Assembly: GCF_001468085.1 (NCBI RefSeq)
Contig: NZ_LNZB01000048.1
Span: 1 to 50,605, forward strand
Direction of reading: 5' to 3'
Length of the DNA: 50,605 nt
DNA from: Legionella waltersii
Lineage (GTDB): Bacteria; Pseudomonadota; Gammaproteobacteria; Legionellales; Legionellaceae
Below, piece after piece: positions 41,257 through 50,440 of this stretch; position 1 is the stretch's first letter, and each line of letters begins with the position of its first letter. The translations under genes and the position numbers were made by a program. Under the pieces are notes generated by a model. That model was not told where the DNA came from. It was given only the letters and a program-made list of their open reading frames with translations, and searched no databases.

Positions 41257-42555
41257 CTAAGCTGTAGCTGACTTAGCCTTTTTCCAAATGACTAGTTGTT
41301 GACCATTTCGCAAAGGCATGCCTTTGGGGAGCTTATTCCATAAGAAGATATCGTCTCTACTTACTCCATATAGGGTTTCAATACGCTGATAATTATCATT
41401 CGGTTGAACAATGTGTATAACGCGATATTCTTTGGGCTTTATGATAGTGAGTTGTAAAAACTCAGCCTTTGAAAACTCGTGCAAGGGTAATACCGGTGCA
41501 TTTTTAGCACCTGGAATTAATAAAACTTGGTTTGGGCGAATGTAGTTTTGCGACAATTGGTTGAGTTCTTTGATCAAATGAGTGGTTGTGTGGTAACGAG
41601 TAGCAATGCTTTTCAAACTATCACCGGCTAAAACGGTATGTTTAATCCAACTCACTCGTTTATCCACAGGAAGGTGAGAAAGATTGAAGTAAAATCGAGC
41701 TGCTTTGGCCGTGGGAATGAGCAAGTGAAATGGGGCATAGGGAGTAGTGGCCCAGCGATTAAAACCAGGATTTAATTGAATCAACTCTTTGTAGGTGATG
41801 CCAGCTAAGCGGGCTGCATGGCTTAGGTCAATTTGGCTACCCACATTGACCACCTCAAAATAAGGGCGAAAAGGTTGTCGAGGTAGAGTAATGTTGTACG
41901 CTTTAGGGTTACTCATGACTTCAGCTAAGGCTAAAAATCGGGGTACATACGCTTGTGTTTCTCTAGGGACTGTTAGATTCCAAAAATTAGCTCCTCTACC
42001 AGAACTGGCTTTTATTGCTCTGCCAATCGCCCCTTCTCCGGCGTCGTATGCCGCTATAGAGAGCACCCAATTTCCATTAAAGACTTGATTTAAATGAGTG
42101 AGGTGCGCCATCGCGGCTTCCGTGGAGTAGTTAATGCTTCTTCTTCCATCAAACCACCAATCTTGTTTCAGACCCAGAGTACTTCCAGTCAGTGGCATGA
42201 TTTGCCATAGCCCAGCTGCTCCAACCTTGGAATAAGCAAAGGGGTCATAAGCACTTTCAATCATAGGGAGTAAAGCCAACTCACCTGGAAGTTTTCGTTT
42301 TTGGAGTTCCCGAACAATGTGATAGATGTATGGCTCAGACCTTTCACATACTTTGATAACAAACCCTGGATGCTCTTGTATCCAACGGATTTGCTCTTGA
42401 ACTTCGGGGCGAAAGGTCTCATGGTTTATCTTAAATTCACTGCGCAACACATCCCAAACATCGGGAATTGGGTAAGCTCGGGCAAGAGGATTTAGGACCA
42501 GTAGAATTAGGTTGCCTAATAGCAACACTATTATTTTACGTGAGGCTTTAATCAC
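41257..42555 (-). CDS. mltD: membrane-bound lytic murein transglycosylase D
   Basis: 432 residues, exported (signal sequence IIVLLLGNLILLVLNPLARA). It cleaves peptidoglycan glycan strands to 1,6-anhydromuropeptides. The goose-type lysozyme/SLT domain covers ~60-230: catalytic Glu100 in LLPMIESAYDPFAYSK, then GAAGLWQIMP and LSIAAYDAGEGAIGRAI. Two LysM wall-binding modules follow (about 307-350 and 383-427: VLAGDSLKSIATRYHTTTHL and IVQPNDNYQRIETLYGVSRD). E. coli MltD is a lipoprotein; no lipobox is seen here. The start is a GTG with AGGA five bases upstream. Confidence 0.93.
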   Translation of the reverse strand: MIKASRKIIVLLLGNLILLVLNPLARAYPIPDVWDVLRSEFKINHETFRPEVQEQIRWIQEHPGFVIKVCERSEPYIYHIVRELQKRKLPGELALLPMIESAYDPFAYSKVGAAGLWQIMPLTGSTLGLKQDWWFDGRRSINYSTEAAMAHLTHLNQVFNGNWVLSIAAYDAGEGAIGRAIKASSGRGANFWNLTVPRETQAYVPRFLALAEVMSNPKAYNITLPRQPFRPYFEVVNVGSQIDLSHAARLAGITYKELIQLNPGFNRWATTPYAPFHLLIPTAKAARFYFNLSHLPVDKRVSWIKHTVLAGDSLKSIATRYHTTTHLIKELNQLSQNYIRPNQVLLIPGAKNAPVLPLHEFSKAEFLQLTIIKPKEYRVIHIVQPNDNYQRIETLYGVSRDDIFLWNKLPKGMPLRNGQQLVIWKKAKSATA

Positions 42556-42646
42556 ATTATCCTGCCAATACTATAATCCTTGAGTCTACAAGATTTTTAA
42601 ATCTTGTTAAACCTTCTTCCGAACTTAAAGCATCAGAGCCTAATCA

Positions 42647-44752
42647 TTATTGCAATTGATATTGGCGCTCAGGTTCTTTCAGTAAATTCAACTCACTGAG
42701 ATAGAGGTGGATAACCTGTTTCACAAGATATTCGCAAAAATGGTCTGTATTTTTCTTTTTTTGAGGACCTCTTTTCATGTCGCTCTGTTCAATGACCTCT
42801 TTGACCAAGGATGAGATTTTTTCAACCCAAGGGGGAGACAGATAAATAGTACTATCTCGCTCTCTTGCTACTGTAGGAACTTTAATGGTGTCTTGGGTTA
42901 ACTCAACATTTGAGGACTCTCCAAGTATTTCTTTAACCCAGGTGGCTATTTTTAGTTCCTCTTTATTAAGCTGAGACATCACTTTATCATTTAAACGCAT
43001 TGCCGGAGGCGAAAGAGACAATGCAATAATGATCATACGAGTTGCTTTTCTTGCAGTCTCTAAATGGACCTGATAGGCCTCTAAACGAGTCGTTTGTTGT
43101 AAGGTGTTAGTGAGTATATTGGCGATGAGGCTTTTTAACGAATAGTAACCTTCGATCAAAGGTCTCTCATCGGCAATCATACGACCGACTACTTCACTGG
43201 TTTGCTTACTCTCAACTTCAAGTTGAGTGACTGAAAAAACAGAATGGTTAATTTGTTTTAGGCAAGCTTGAAGTTGTTTTTGAAGTTCTGGCTCCTCGTT
43301 TAGTCTATTTTTGAAAATAGTTAGAGCTTGGTATTTTAAGAGTTGATTAATCGTTTCAGTGCCCCTACTGACTTTCATGACCATGTCAGGATGAAAAAAG
43401 TCTTCAAAGGTTAGTTTTTCTCTTTGATTTTCAGACTTCAGCGTTTTTAATAACGTTTTGTATTCTGAATTGACTTCACAGAAGGCTATGACTTTATTAT
43501 TGAAACTCATGATTTGGGAACAGATTGTTTGATGTTCTTTGGGCACTCTTTGTTGTTTATAGAGTAATTTTTCAAAAATTTTAGTGCTTAGAAACAGTCT
43601 TAGCATGGAATCAATTGGATGATCTTTAGGAAATTCAACACCCACGTCTACTCTCCATGAGTTTTTAACAATGCATGTCAATTTTGCCGTTTTAATTTGG
43701 TATCTGAGCTGCAGCGCTTTTAGGTGATTTGCTTGCTGCCAAAACGCATTTCCTTTAAAAATAGATTCAAACTCTTCTGCAGGCAGGGATTCAAATTCAG
43801 TTTTTTGAGAGATAATGGGGCTAACTGACATAGCACTTTCAACCGCTTCTTGAAAATAATAATACAATCCTGCCCTGTGATAGGGTGAGAGCACCTCTGC
43901 AATGGATTGAAATACTTCGTTTAAGTGCTCGAGCATTTCGCCCAGTTGGTCAAGTACTACTTTTCGAGCAGGATAAAGTACTAAATTCTTTTTAAGCAGC
44001 AATTGTTTTTGAAATAAATTTGCAGTTAAAAACACAAAGGAAGAGGCTCTTTGTTCTTGCTCAACTTTTTCTAGAAAATCCCCTTGCATAGCAAGTGTAG
44101 TTCGCCAAAGGACATTGTCCGTTTCAAATAGAATGAGCTTATCAAGTGCAATCGAAGTGTAGTTGTATCGTTCTTTGTGTTGCTCTGCTTCGATTTCAGC
44201 GATGGCTCTAAGAATAGTGCTGGTTCTTTTCTTTTTGATTTTTTTTGGTTTTTTTACAGTATCGTCTTCGGTGTTATTGTCATGGGAACGTTGCACAACG
44301 GGAGAGCTTGTCGGGGACTTGATCCGAGATGTAGAAATGGACCTGTCTTTGCCAAAAACTCCCTTTACTCCATTTTTCATGCTTGACAGTGTACTTGTGG
44401 ATCTCTTAATGGCTTTTCTTGAGCGTTCTGGGCTTGATTTTGGGCTTGAGTGTTGTTTTGATGGTTCTTGTGCTTGGGGCATCTCTTTATTTAAATAAGG
44501 TATGGGATGCAAGGGATTTTCATTAAGGATGTGACTTAATTTAGGAATGCTCACCACATTATTAGTTATCGTGATAAAGGGGTACTCTTTGGATTTAAGA
44601 TAGTCCAGAATGTCTTCTTGTAAGTAATCTTTTTCAATCAATGCCAAAGAATCCAGTATTTCTAAATCGCAAGTTGCTACATCTGTGCTGGGATCATAGG
44701 TCCATACGATGGGGAAGTCTTTGAAACTAATGTTTGCTAAATAAATTTTCAT
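42647..44752 (-). CDS. large helical protein of unknown function, putative effector
   Basis: 701 residues from the ATG at 44752. A TTG 13 codons upstream lies inside a MITE-like element and is less likely. Residues ~1-85 look like a small alpha/beta domain (KIYLANISFKDFPIVWTYDP). About 95-180 is Ser/Lys-rich and disordered (SSPKSSPERSRKAIKRS, PKKIKKKRTSTIL). About 185-700 is almost all helix. The disordered basic linker and the polar C-terminus (LLKEPERQYQLQ) fit an effector, but no catalytic motif is recognised. I looked for RasGEF-type signatures and found none. Divergent from the giant gene at 45023. Confidence 0.68.
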   Translation of the reverse strand: MKIYLANISFKDFPIVWTYDPSTDVATCDLEILDSLALIEKDYLQEDILDYLKSKEYPFITITNNVVSIPKLSHILNENPLHPIPYLNKEMPQAQEPSKQHSSPKSSPERSRKAIKRSTSTLSSMKNGVKGVFGKDRSISTSRIKSPTSSPVVQRSHDNNTEDDTVKKPKKIKKKRTSTILRAIAEIEAEQHKERYNYTSIALDKLILFETDNVLWRTTLAMQGDFLEKVEQEQRASSFVFLTANLFQKQLLLKKNLVLYPARKVVLDQLGEMLEHLNEVFQSIAEVLSPYHRAGLYYYFQEAVESAMSVSPIISQKTEFESLPAEEFESIFKGNAFWQQANHLKALQLRYQIKTAKLTCIVKNSWRVDVGVEFPKDHPIDSMLRLFLSTKIFEKLLYKQQRVPKEHQTICSQIMSFNNKVIAFCEVNSEYKTLLKTLKSENQREKLTFEDFFHPDMVMKVSRGTETINQLLKYQALTIFKNRLNEEPELQKQLQACLKQINHSVFSVTQLEVESKQTSEVVGRMIADERPLIEGYYSLKSLIANILTNTLQQTTRLEAYQVHLETARKATRMIIIALSLSPPAMRLNDKVMSQLNKEELKIATWVKEILGESSNVELTQDTIKVPTVARERDSTIYLSPPWVEKISSLVKEVIEQSDMKRGPQKKKNTDHFCEYLVKQVIHLYLSELNLLKEPERQYQLQ

Positions 44753-44771
44753 TCTATATCTAGAGTTAATA

Positions 44772-44894
44772 GGATCTACGAAAAACCCCAAGGTCTAGGC
44801 AACAATCAATGTCAATGAAGGAGTTTAGATGGACTAAAAGACTGAATTGACAGTTATTGTTAACGAAGAGATTGGGCATTTTTCGTAAGTCTTG
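44772..44894. repeat. degenerate MITE-like element between divergent effector-like genes
   Basis: The left end CTACGAAAAACCCCAAGG and right end GGGCATTTTTCGTAAGTCTTG are inverted versions of the family's termini. They lie about 120 bases apart with an unrelated middle. It occupies most of the promoter region shared by the 701-residue and 1709-residue genes. Confidence 0.55.
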
Positions 44895-45022
44895 ATTAAG
44901 TTAAAAGTCACGGATTGTATATTACTTTTCCACGCACTCCAAAATAAAAATCAACGACTGTTCATATTGTGACTGATGTGTTAATATTTAATTCATTTTT
45001 TATTCAGTATCGGAATCTGCCT

Positions 45023-48000
45023 ATGCCAGCACAAACTAAAATCATCAACTCCGTTAACAAGTTATTAAGTCAAAAAGATTCTTCGTTAAAACTTAACGAA
45101 GGAGGCGTTTGTGGTGGTTTGGCAAGTGTTTACATCCGCTATTGTTTGGAAGGGAGAAAATCAGACTTTTTCATGCTTTCAAGACTCTTGGTCAATCCCC
45201 CCAAAGACTATCATTATGGAAGTGGTCATGAATTAGATTATTTTATTCGCGATATAGAAATAGAGTTTAATCGAAGAAAATACTCCAGAGGGATGTCTTA
45301 TCAAGGGGACTTGGAAGATTCCGTTTTAATTAAAGGCAAGCCCATCAAAAAGGAGTTTACTCTTGGTCTTGTCACCACCAAGAACTCTTGGGCAAAAATT
45401 CTTGAAGGCATTCGTCACAATGGCAGGGCTTGCTATTTTCGCTCTCATAACCATGCCATTGCTGTTGAATTCAACAACAATCAGTTTGAAATCTTTGATC
45501 CGAACTACAATGAGGATGATCCTGAGTCAGAATCGCCAAAACAAGCAAACACAAAATCGTTTGCGACTGCAAAGGAAGTGATTGATGAACTTAACCGGCA
45601 GTTTCACTATCCCCAGGATGAATTAACTGGGCTTGGAATTCATGTTTATGCGGATCCAGAGGATAAGCAAGTGGTCACTTATCCTAACAAAAAACAGCTG
45701 TTGGCAAACGAGTTAGATACCCCTAAGAAACTAGAAAATAAACTCGGGGTCGTCAGTAAAGATTGGACCTACAATAGTTTATTTTTTGCTACTTGTATCA
45801 ATGACGTAGATACGATCGAACATCTTTTTAAAAAAGAGGTAATCTCTACGAAAGACATGGCTCATCTGATGTTAATGCCAAGCAATGATCCTTTTGCAAA
45901 GAGCTATTTCAAGGATTGTAAAGCTCAGAATGATAAATTGAGCATGATGGCTTGGGCTCTTTGGGCAGGCAATGCAGCTTTATTTGCAAGCTTTTTGTTG
46001 GACTATGAAAAGACTTATCTGCAAAACTCCCCTAACGAAAAAGAGACCTTTAAAAAATACATTGGAAACAATGCTTATTTTCTAAGCTTGGCAGCTGGTT
46101 CTGGTTCCTCTGATTGTTTGCAACAAGTGATAAATCTGTATAAAAAATACGGTGTGGATTCATCACAATTTAAGACTACGCAAGTGGGTAAAATCCTAGG
46201 AAAACTAACCAAGCACGGTGATTCAAAATGCATGGAAGTGTTTGCAACTTACATCAAATTACCCAAAGAGCAACTTAGACAAGCGATTTTATCAGCCGCA
46301 ACAATTGATAAACGAAGTGCTTTACAGTTTTGGCTAGGGCAATGGAAAATGCTTGGGCAAACAACCCCAGAACTTCTGAGTAAGCAACTTGTTGAAGTAG
46401 TAACTCCAATGAATTTCGAGCTGTTGCTTCAAGCGGGGTTCACCATTCATTCCTCTGTAACGGCTGATCTTTTAAATCGAAGAAACATTCAGCTCTTTAG
46501 AACCTGGGCTAAATCAACTCCGTGGAAGGAAATCATCGAACAAATCGATAGCAATACTTATGTACCAGAAAACATTGACTTGTTTCATAATGAACAAGGA
46601 ATTTCTCTATTGCATGTTTTAAGTCGATTTAAACTCAATAAGCTCATCAAAGATAATTTTCCAGAAAACGCAGAAATTGATCAAATTGAGCTGGGTTTGA
46701 AAATAGCTTGCGAAACAGGAAATAGGGATTTGGTCATTTCCTTATCGAAAAAAGGGTTTCGTTTAGAAATGAGCTATCAGATTAATTTACTCAAGCAAGC
46801 CTTAGACAGCAAAAATACAGAGGTTGTTCGTGCTGTATTGGCAAGTAACATTGATTTTACTGAGTTTTTTAACAATAAAGATCTGATAAAGCAACTGATT
46901 GCCTCTGGCGAGTATGAGTTTGTAAAAAAAGCATGGGGCTCATTAAGTTGGGAGCAAAAATCTTCTGCTATGACGGATGCATTGAGTGAAAAAAATAACG
47001 ATTTGCTGCAATTTATTTCTCGTGAGAAGGTCAGTGGTGAAGCTCTCGTTTATCAGTACCTAATGACACTAATAAAAGCAGATAAAGAATCCTATTATCC
47101 TTACTGTGTTCGACTAGCCGAAGCCCTTTCACCGCCAACGCTTTCAAGATTATTGGTTGAATTAACACAAGAGTATGAGCAAAAGCTCCTATTTCGAACA
47201 ACTAGAGACAATCCCAGAGAGGATAGAGCATATAAAGAGGAAATCAGAACTGAGATTGGACATCTCATTCACTTTCTTCAATACACCATCCGCAACCACA
47301 ATCTACATGATTTTGCTGCAAAATTGGCTTCTCAAGTGACTCTAACCGCAGACGAACAATTTGAGTTGTTTGTAGAAGCAAATCAAAAGGGGGATATGAA
47401 GGTTGTTGAGTTTTTAATTTCAATTTACCCATACATACTTCAAAACAAGGACATTTTATTTCGCCTAGAGGAAGCAGGACACTATAAAGTTTTAAATAAG
47501 ATTTTAATGACTGGGAGGTCCTTATCTCCCGATGTGTATATCCAGTTGCTAAAAAGGGCAGTAGCAAAGAGAAATGAAGATCTGATCAGTACTCTCAGCG
47601 AATACGCAAATTCTGCCTATAAGATACAAGGCTCAGCTTTGTATCAAGCACTAGAAGAGGGGAATGTTGAAGGAATATTGTTATTGATAAAACATGGCGC
47701 TCGCCTCAACAGTTATCCTTTACCAAATTTATTATTTAGATTGGCCATAAAGCAGGGAAATACCCAGTTATTGGAAGTTATTATGGTTCATCCTGACTTT
47801 ATTCCCTATTTTAATGAGCATATTGTCGATAATATTCATGAAGCATTTATCGATGGGAGTTCAGCTAGTGTTACTTATCTCTTTAAAACAGTAACTCATG
47901 AACTGTATTTTGAAGAGTTCATGAAGTATGCGTTTGAGCACGATGATTTAAATTTGTTTAGAGAATTGCAAAGTGAACCGAGCTATAAATCATTGAGTGC

Positions 48001-50152
48001 AATGCAACTATTCAAAACAGCTTGTCAGCATCAGTCACAAAGAATTGCGAATGAGATTTTGAAAACGCCAATTCGATTTGATGATCGACGAGACATGGAC
48101 AAAATGTTGGATTCCTTATTTGGAATCTCTAATGAATCCAGTGTTGGCGCCAACGATATCTACGACATCGTGTATAAAAAAACGCTTCATAGACTCTATG
48201 AGTTTATGAGGGATCAAAGATATCGTCCTTTTGCTTCTTTGCATCAGTCCATCAAAGAGGTTCTGGACGATGAGAATCTTAAAAGGAAAGGATTATTGAG
48301 AAATAATCTCTTACGTAGAGCCTTGGATGATAAAGACCCTGAGAAAGTGAATCAATTTATGCTGCAATTGGTCGAAAAGCCAAAGCTGGATAAATCTAGT
48401 TTAAAAGTATTTTCTGACAATTTAGACAACGCCTTAATGATCAATGTTCTGTTTGAACACTATTCAATAAGCGATGTGTTGGAAGAGGCTCTCATTGATA
48501 AAAATTGGAAACTGATTATTGGCTTGTTAAAAGAGAGACGTGGCACTGAAATCCGAGAGGAAACACTTGAACACTTAAAATCCGCTCAGACTTCTCTTTT
48601 ACAGGCGTTAATTGTGGATGCTCAGCAAAGATTTCGAGAAGATCCACGACATTATCTCAATCAGCTGGTGTCAGAAAATTGTCCTCTTGCCCTTGCACAG
48701 ATTTTAAAAGAAAAAAAGAAAGACATCGAAGATGCGATCATGGACCTGCAAGATAAAATGGAAAGGGCCAAAATTGATCTTAAACAGCATTTCTATCGGT
48801 TTGATCTGCGTGATCAACTGATTAGAGAACACAAGGCGTTTGAAGAGATAGAGCCGAAAGTCGAAGGGTTTTTAAGTAAAATTGCTCATTTGCAGCCCGC
48901 AGAAGTGATTCAAAATGAGATTTTCAGGAATGAATTGGGTGAAATTCATGGTTTTTTAAGTAAGCGTCAGCTTCCTGTCTCTTATTTTGATGAGAGATGG
49001 AAATTAACTGCTTTATTTGATGAATTTCAAAAATATCAAATGGATCATCAGAAACTGGAGCAGGAGCGTCAGCGCAAAGAGACTGAAGAGCGTCAGCGCA
49101 AGGAACATGAAGAGCGTCAGCGCAAAGAGCATGAAGAGCGTCAGCGCAAAGAGCATGAAGAGCGTCAGCGCAAAGAGCATGAAGAGCGTCAGCGCAAGGA
49201 GCATGAAGAGCGTCAGCGCAAGGAGAATGAAGAGCATCAGCGCAAGGAGCATGAAGAGCGTCAGCGCAAAGAGCATGAAGAGCGTCTGCGTAAGGAGAGT
49301 GAAGCGCGTGAGCGTGAACTTAACGTAAAACAAGAACTTGCGAGTAAAACGACTTCTACGCTTGAGGAAAATACAGATGAAATTCAAGCTCAGAGACCTA
49401 AGGTACCTAAATCTGAAGTTGAAATGCAACCATTACAACAAAGTCTAAGCTCTTCCGAAGAGCAGGGACAATTAACAAAGGTGGTTGAATTAAAGCCCAA
49501 TGGTTTTGAACGCTTACTTAAAGACTACATTGTTGAACGAAACACAAAGGATTGGACGTATCATATGCTGTCGCTATTTCAATACACTAAGAAAGACAAA
49601 ATTGATGCAGCAACTCTATTCATCGATGCTTTAAAATCCTCGAATGTTATGATCAGCACAGAAGTAAGAAAAACTTTAAAAAATGGAAGTCTTGGAAGCC
49701 GCATCGAAACTTATATTAAAGATCATGGGCAGGACTTAAAACAAGAATTAAATTCCTCAGAAGATTTTGAATCAATAGACCAAGTCATCGATTTCCTAAA
49801 CCAAAGGGATCCAATTAAGGCATTGATTACAGCATTAAATAAATACAAAGAGCAACGCTCAAACGATGCTAGAAACATGTATCATTTTGCACTATTTCCA
49901 CAATTTACTAAGCAAGAAAAATTAACTGCTGTTAACAACTTGATTAGAACACTAGAGACACAATCAGATCTGCTCACTGAATATGATATGTCCGCATTGG
50001 CGCAAGGACGCTTAGGTGAAGCAATTGAAGGATTTATAAAACAATACAATCAGGAATTGGCGGATAAACTAGGTGTCGATGAAATTAATGATCTAGTGCA
50101 GTTGGTTCTAGCGCGAGTGAAGCCAGCACAATTCCTTGGAGAGCTATACTAA
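45023..50152 (+). CDS. giant multidomain protein: C58/papain-like head, helical solenoid, ER/K helix; putative effector
   Basis: About 1709 residues from the ATG at 45023 (GGAA nine bases upstream). An upstream GTG at 44969 would add 18 residues but has no site. Residues ~20-165 form a papain-like protease: LNEGGVCGGLASVYI (Cys30), SHNHAIAVEF (His144) and FEIFDPNYNE (Asp159). HAIAV..FDPNY is the YopT-type C58 signature. Residues ~230-1290 are a long helical, ankyrin-like solenoid. Residues 1348-1427 are ten ERQRKEHE repeats, a charged single helix. The end has two copies of a ~90-residue helical module (LSLFQYTKKDKIDAATLFID; ALFPQFTKQEKLTAVNNLIR), similar to C-terminal modules that I recall in other Legionella effectors. 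Predicted host-acting protease. Confidence 0.8.
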   Translation: MPAQTKIINSVNKLLSQKDSSLKLNEGGVCGGLASVYIRYCLEGRKSDFFMLSRLLVNPPKDYHYGSGHELDYFIRDIEIEFNRRKYSRGMSYQGDLEDSVLIKGKPIKKEFTLGLVTTKNSWAKILEGIRHNGRACYFRSHNHAIAVEFNNNQFEIFDPNYNEDDPESESPKQANTKSFATAKEVIDELNRQFHYPQDELTGLGIHVYADPEDKQVVTYPNKKQLLANELDTPKKLENKLGVVSKDWTYNSLFFATCINDVDTIEHLFKKEVISTKDMAHLMLMPSNDPFAKSYFKDCKAQNDKLSMMAWALWAGNAALFASFLLDYEKTYLQNSPNEKETFKKYIGNNAYFLSLAAGSGSSDCLQQVINLYKKYGVDSSQFKTTQVGKILGKLTKHGDSKCMEVFATYIKLPKEQLRQAILSAATIDKRSALQFWLGQWKMLGQTTPELLSKQLVEVVTPMNFELLLQAGFTIHSSVTADLLNRRNIQLFRTWAKSTPWKEIIEQIDSNTYVPENIDLFHNEQGISLLHVLSRFKLNKLIKDNFPENAEIDQIELGLKIACETGNRDLVISLSKKGFRLEMSYQINLLKQALDSKNTEVVRAVLASNIDFTEFFNNKDLIKQLIASGEYEFVKKAWGSLSWEQKSSAMTDALSEKNNDLLQFISREKVSGEALVYQYLMTLIKADKESYYPYCVRLAEALSPPTLSRLLVELTQEYEQKLLFRTTRDNPREDRAYKEEIRTEIGHLIHFLQYTIRNHNLHDFAAKLASQVTLTADEQFELFVEANQKGDMKVVEFLISIYPYILQNKDILFRLEEAGHYKVLNKILMTGRSLSPDVYIQLLKRAVAKRNEDLISTLSEYANSAYKIQGSALYQALEEGNVEGILLLIKHGARLNSYPLPNLLFRLAIKQGNTQLLEVIMVHPDFIPYFNEHIVDNIHEAFIDGSSASVTYLFKTVTHELYFEEFMKYAFEHDDLNLFRELQSEPSYKSLSAMQLFKTACQHQSQRIANEILKTPIRFDDRRDMDKMLDSLFGISNESSVGANDIYDIVYKKTLHRLYEFMRDQRYRPFASLHQSIKEVLDDENLKRKGLLRNNLLRRALDDKDPEKVNQFMLQLVEKPKLDKSSLKVFSDNLDNALMINVLFEHYSISDVLEEALIDKNWKLIIGLLKERRGTEIREETLEHLKSAQTSLLQALIVDAQQRFREDPRHYLNQLVSENCPLALAQILKEKKKDIEDAIMDLQDKMERAKIDLKQHFYRFDLRDQLIREHKAFEEIEPKVEGFLSKIAHLQPAEVIQNEIFRNELGEIHGFLSKRQLPVSYFDERWKLTALFDEFQKYQMDHQKLEQERQRKETEERQRKEHEERQRKEHEERQRKEHEERQRKEHEERQRKEHEERQRKENEEHQRKEHEERQRKEHEERLRKESEARERELNVKQELASKTTSTLEENTDEIQAQRPKVPKSEVEMQPLQQSLSSSEEQGQLTKVVELKPNGFERLLKDYIVERNTKDWTYHMLSLFQYTKKDKIDAATLFIDALKSSNVMISTEVRKTLKNGSLGSRIETYIKDHGQDLKQELNSSEDFESIDQVIDFLNQRDPIKALITALNKYKEQRSNDARNMYHFALFPQFTKQEKLTAVNNLIRTLETQSDLLTEYDMSALAQGRLGEAIEGFIKQYNQELADKLGVDEINDLVQLVLARVKPAQFLGELY
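49064..49303 (+). repeat. ten tandem 24-bp units encoding ERQRKEHE
   Basis: GAGCGTCAGCGCAAAGAGCA plus TGAA repeats ten times in frame, several units identical. The octapeptide alternates acidic and basic residues at i/i+4 spacing, the pattern of a stable single alpha-helix. Near-identity of units suggests that the copy number can change by slippage. Confidence 0.95.
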
Positions 50153-50157
50153 TTATC

Positions 50158-50440
50158 CGCTCCCTAACGGTCGCGGCTCGGTTTTGTACCGTACCAACTG
50201 AGCCGCGACCGTAAGGGAGTGGAGGATTTGAGGTGTACACCTATACCCAATGCTTATCAAAAGCTCCGCTCTCTAACGGTCATGGTTCGGTTTTGCACCG
50301 TACCAACTGAGCCGCGACCGTAAGGGAGTGGAGGATTTGAGGTGTACACCTATACTCAATGCTTATCAAAAGCTCCGCACCTTAACGGTCATGGTTCGGT
50401 TTTGCACCGTACCAACTGAGCTGCGACCGTCAGGGCTGAG
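50158..50440. repeat. 109-bp tandem repeat, about 2.6 copies
   Basis: Units begin near 50158, 50267 and 50376 with a period of exactly 109. Each contains CCGTACCAACTGAG flanked by inverted GGTCGCGGCTCGG / CCGCGACCG (partly decayed in units 2 and 3). The first two are followed by GAGGTGTACACCTATAC, and unit 3 breaks off before this part. GGTGTACACC is itself a palindrome. The repeat begins a few bases after the stop of the giant gene. Confidence 0.9.

Noticed and set aside
42647..44752. RasGEF or other GTPase-regulator domain in the 701-residue protein
   Set aside because: I compared the helical C-terminal half with the RasGEF motifs that I know and found no matching block, so no function is assigned.
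34700..45022. PmrA- or CpxR-type operator sites upstream of effector-like genes
   Set aside because: The upstream regions are AT-rich, and I could not find a convincing tandem TTAA-type or GTAAA-type pair at proper spacing by eye.
49064..49303. Possible CRISPR array
   Set aside because: The units are contiguous 24-mers without spacers and lie inside a coding frame.
49013..49429. Long minus-strand frame rich in Leu and Phe opposite the ERQRKEHE repeat
   Set aside because: It is only the antisense of the 24-bp tandem repeat; the plus-strand frame is part of the giant protein and has the better coding character.
50158..50440. Possible CRISPR array or replication origin iterons
   Set aside because: The 109-bp units are repeated in full with no variable spacer, and no replication gene or DnaA-box cluster is near.
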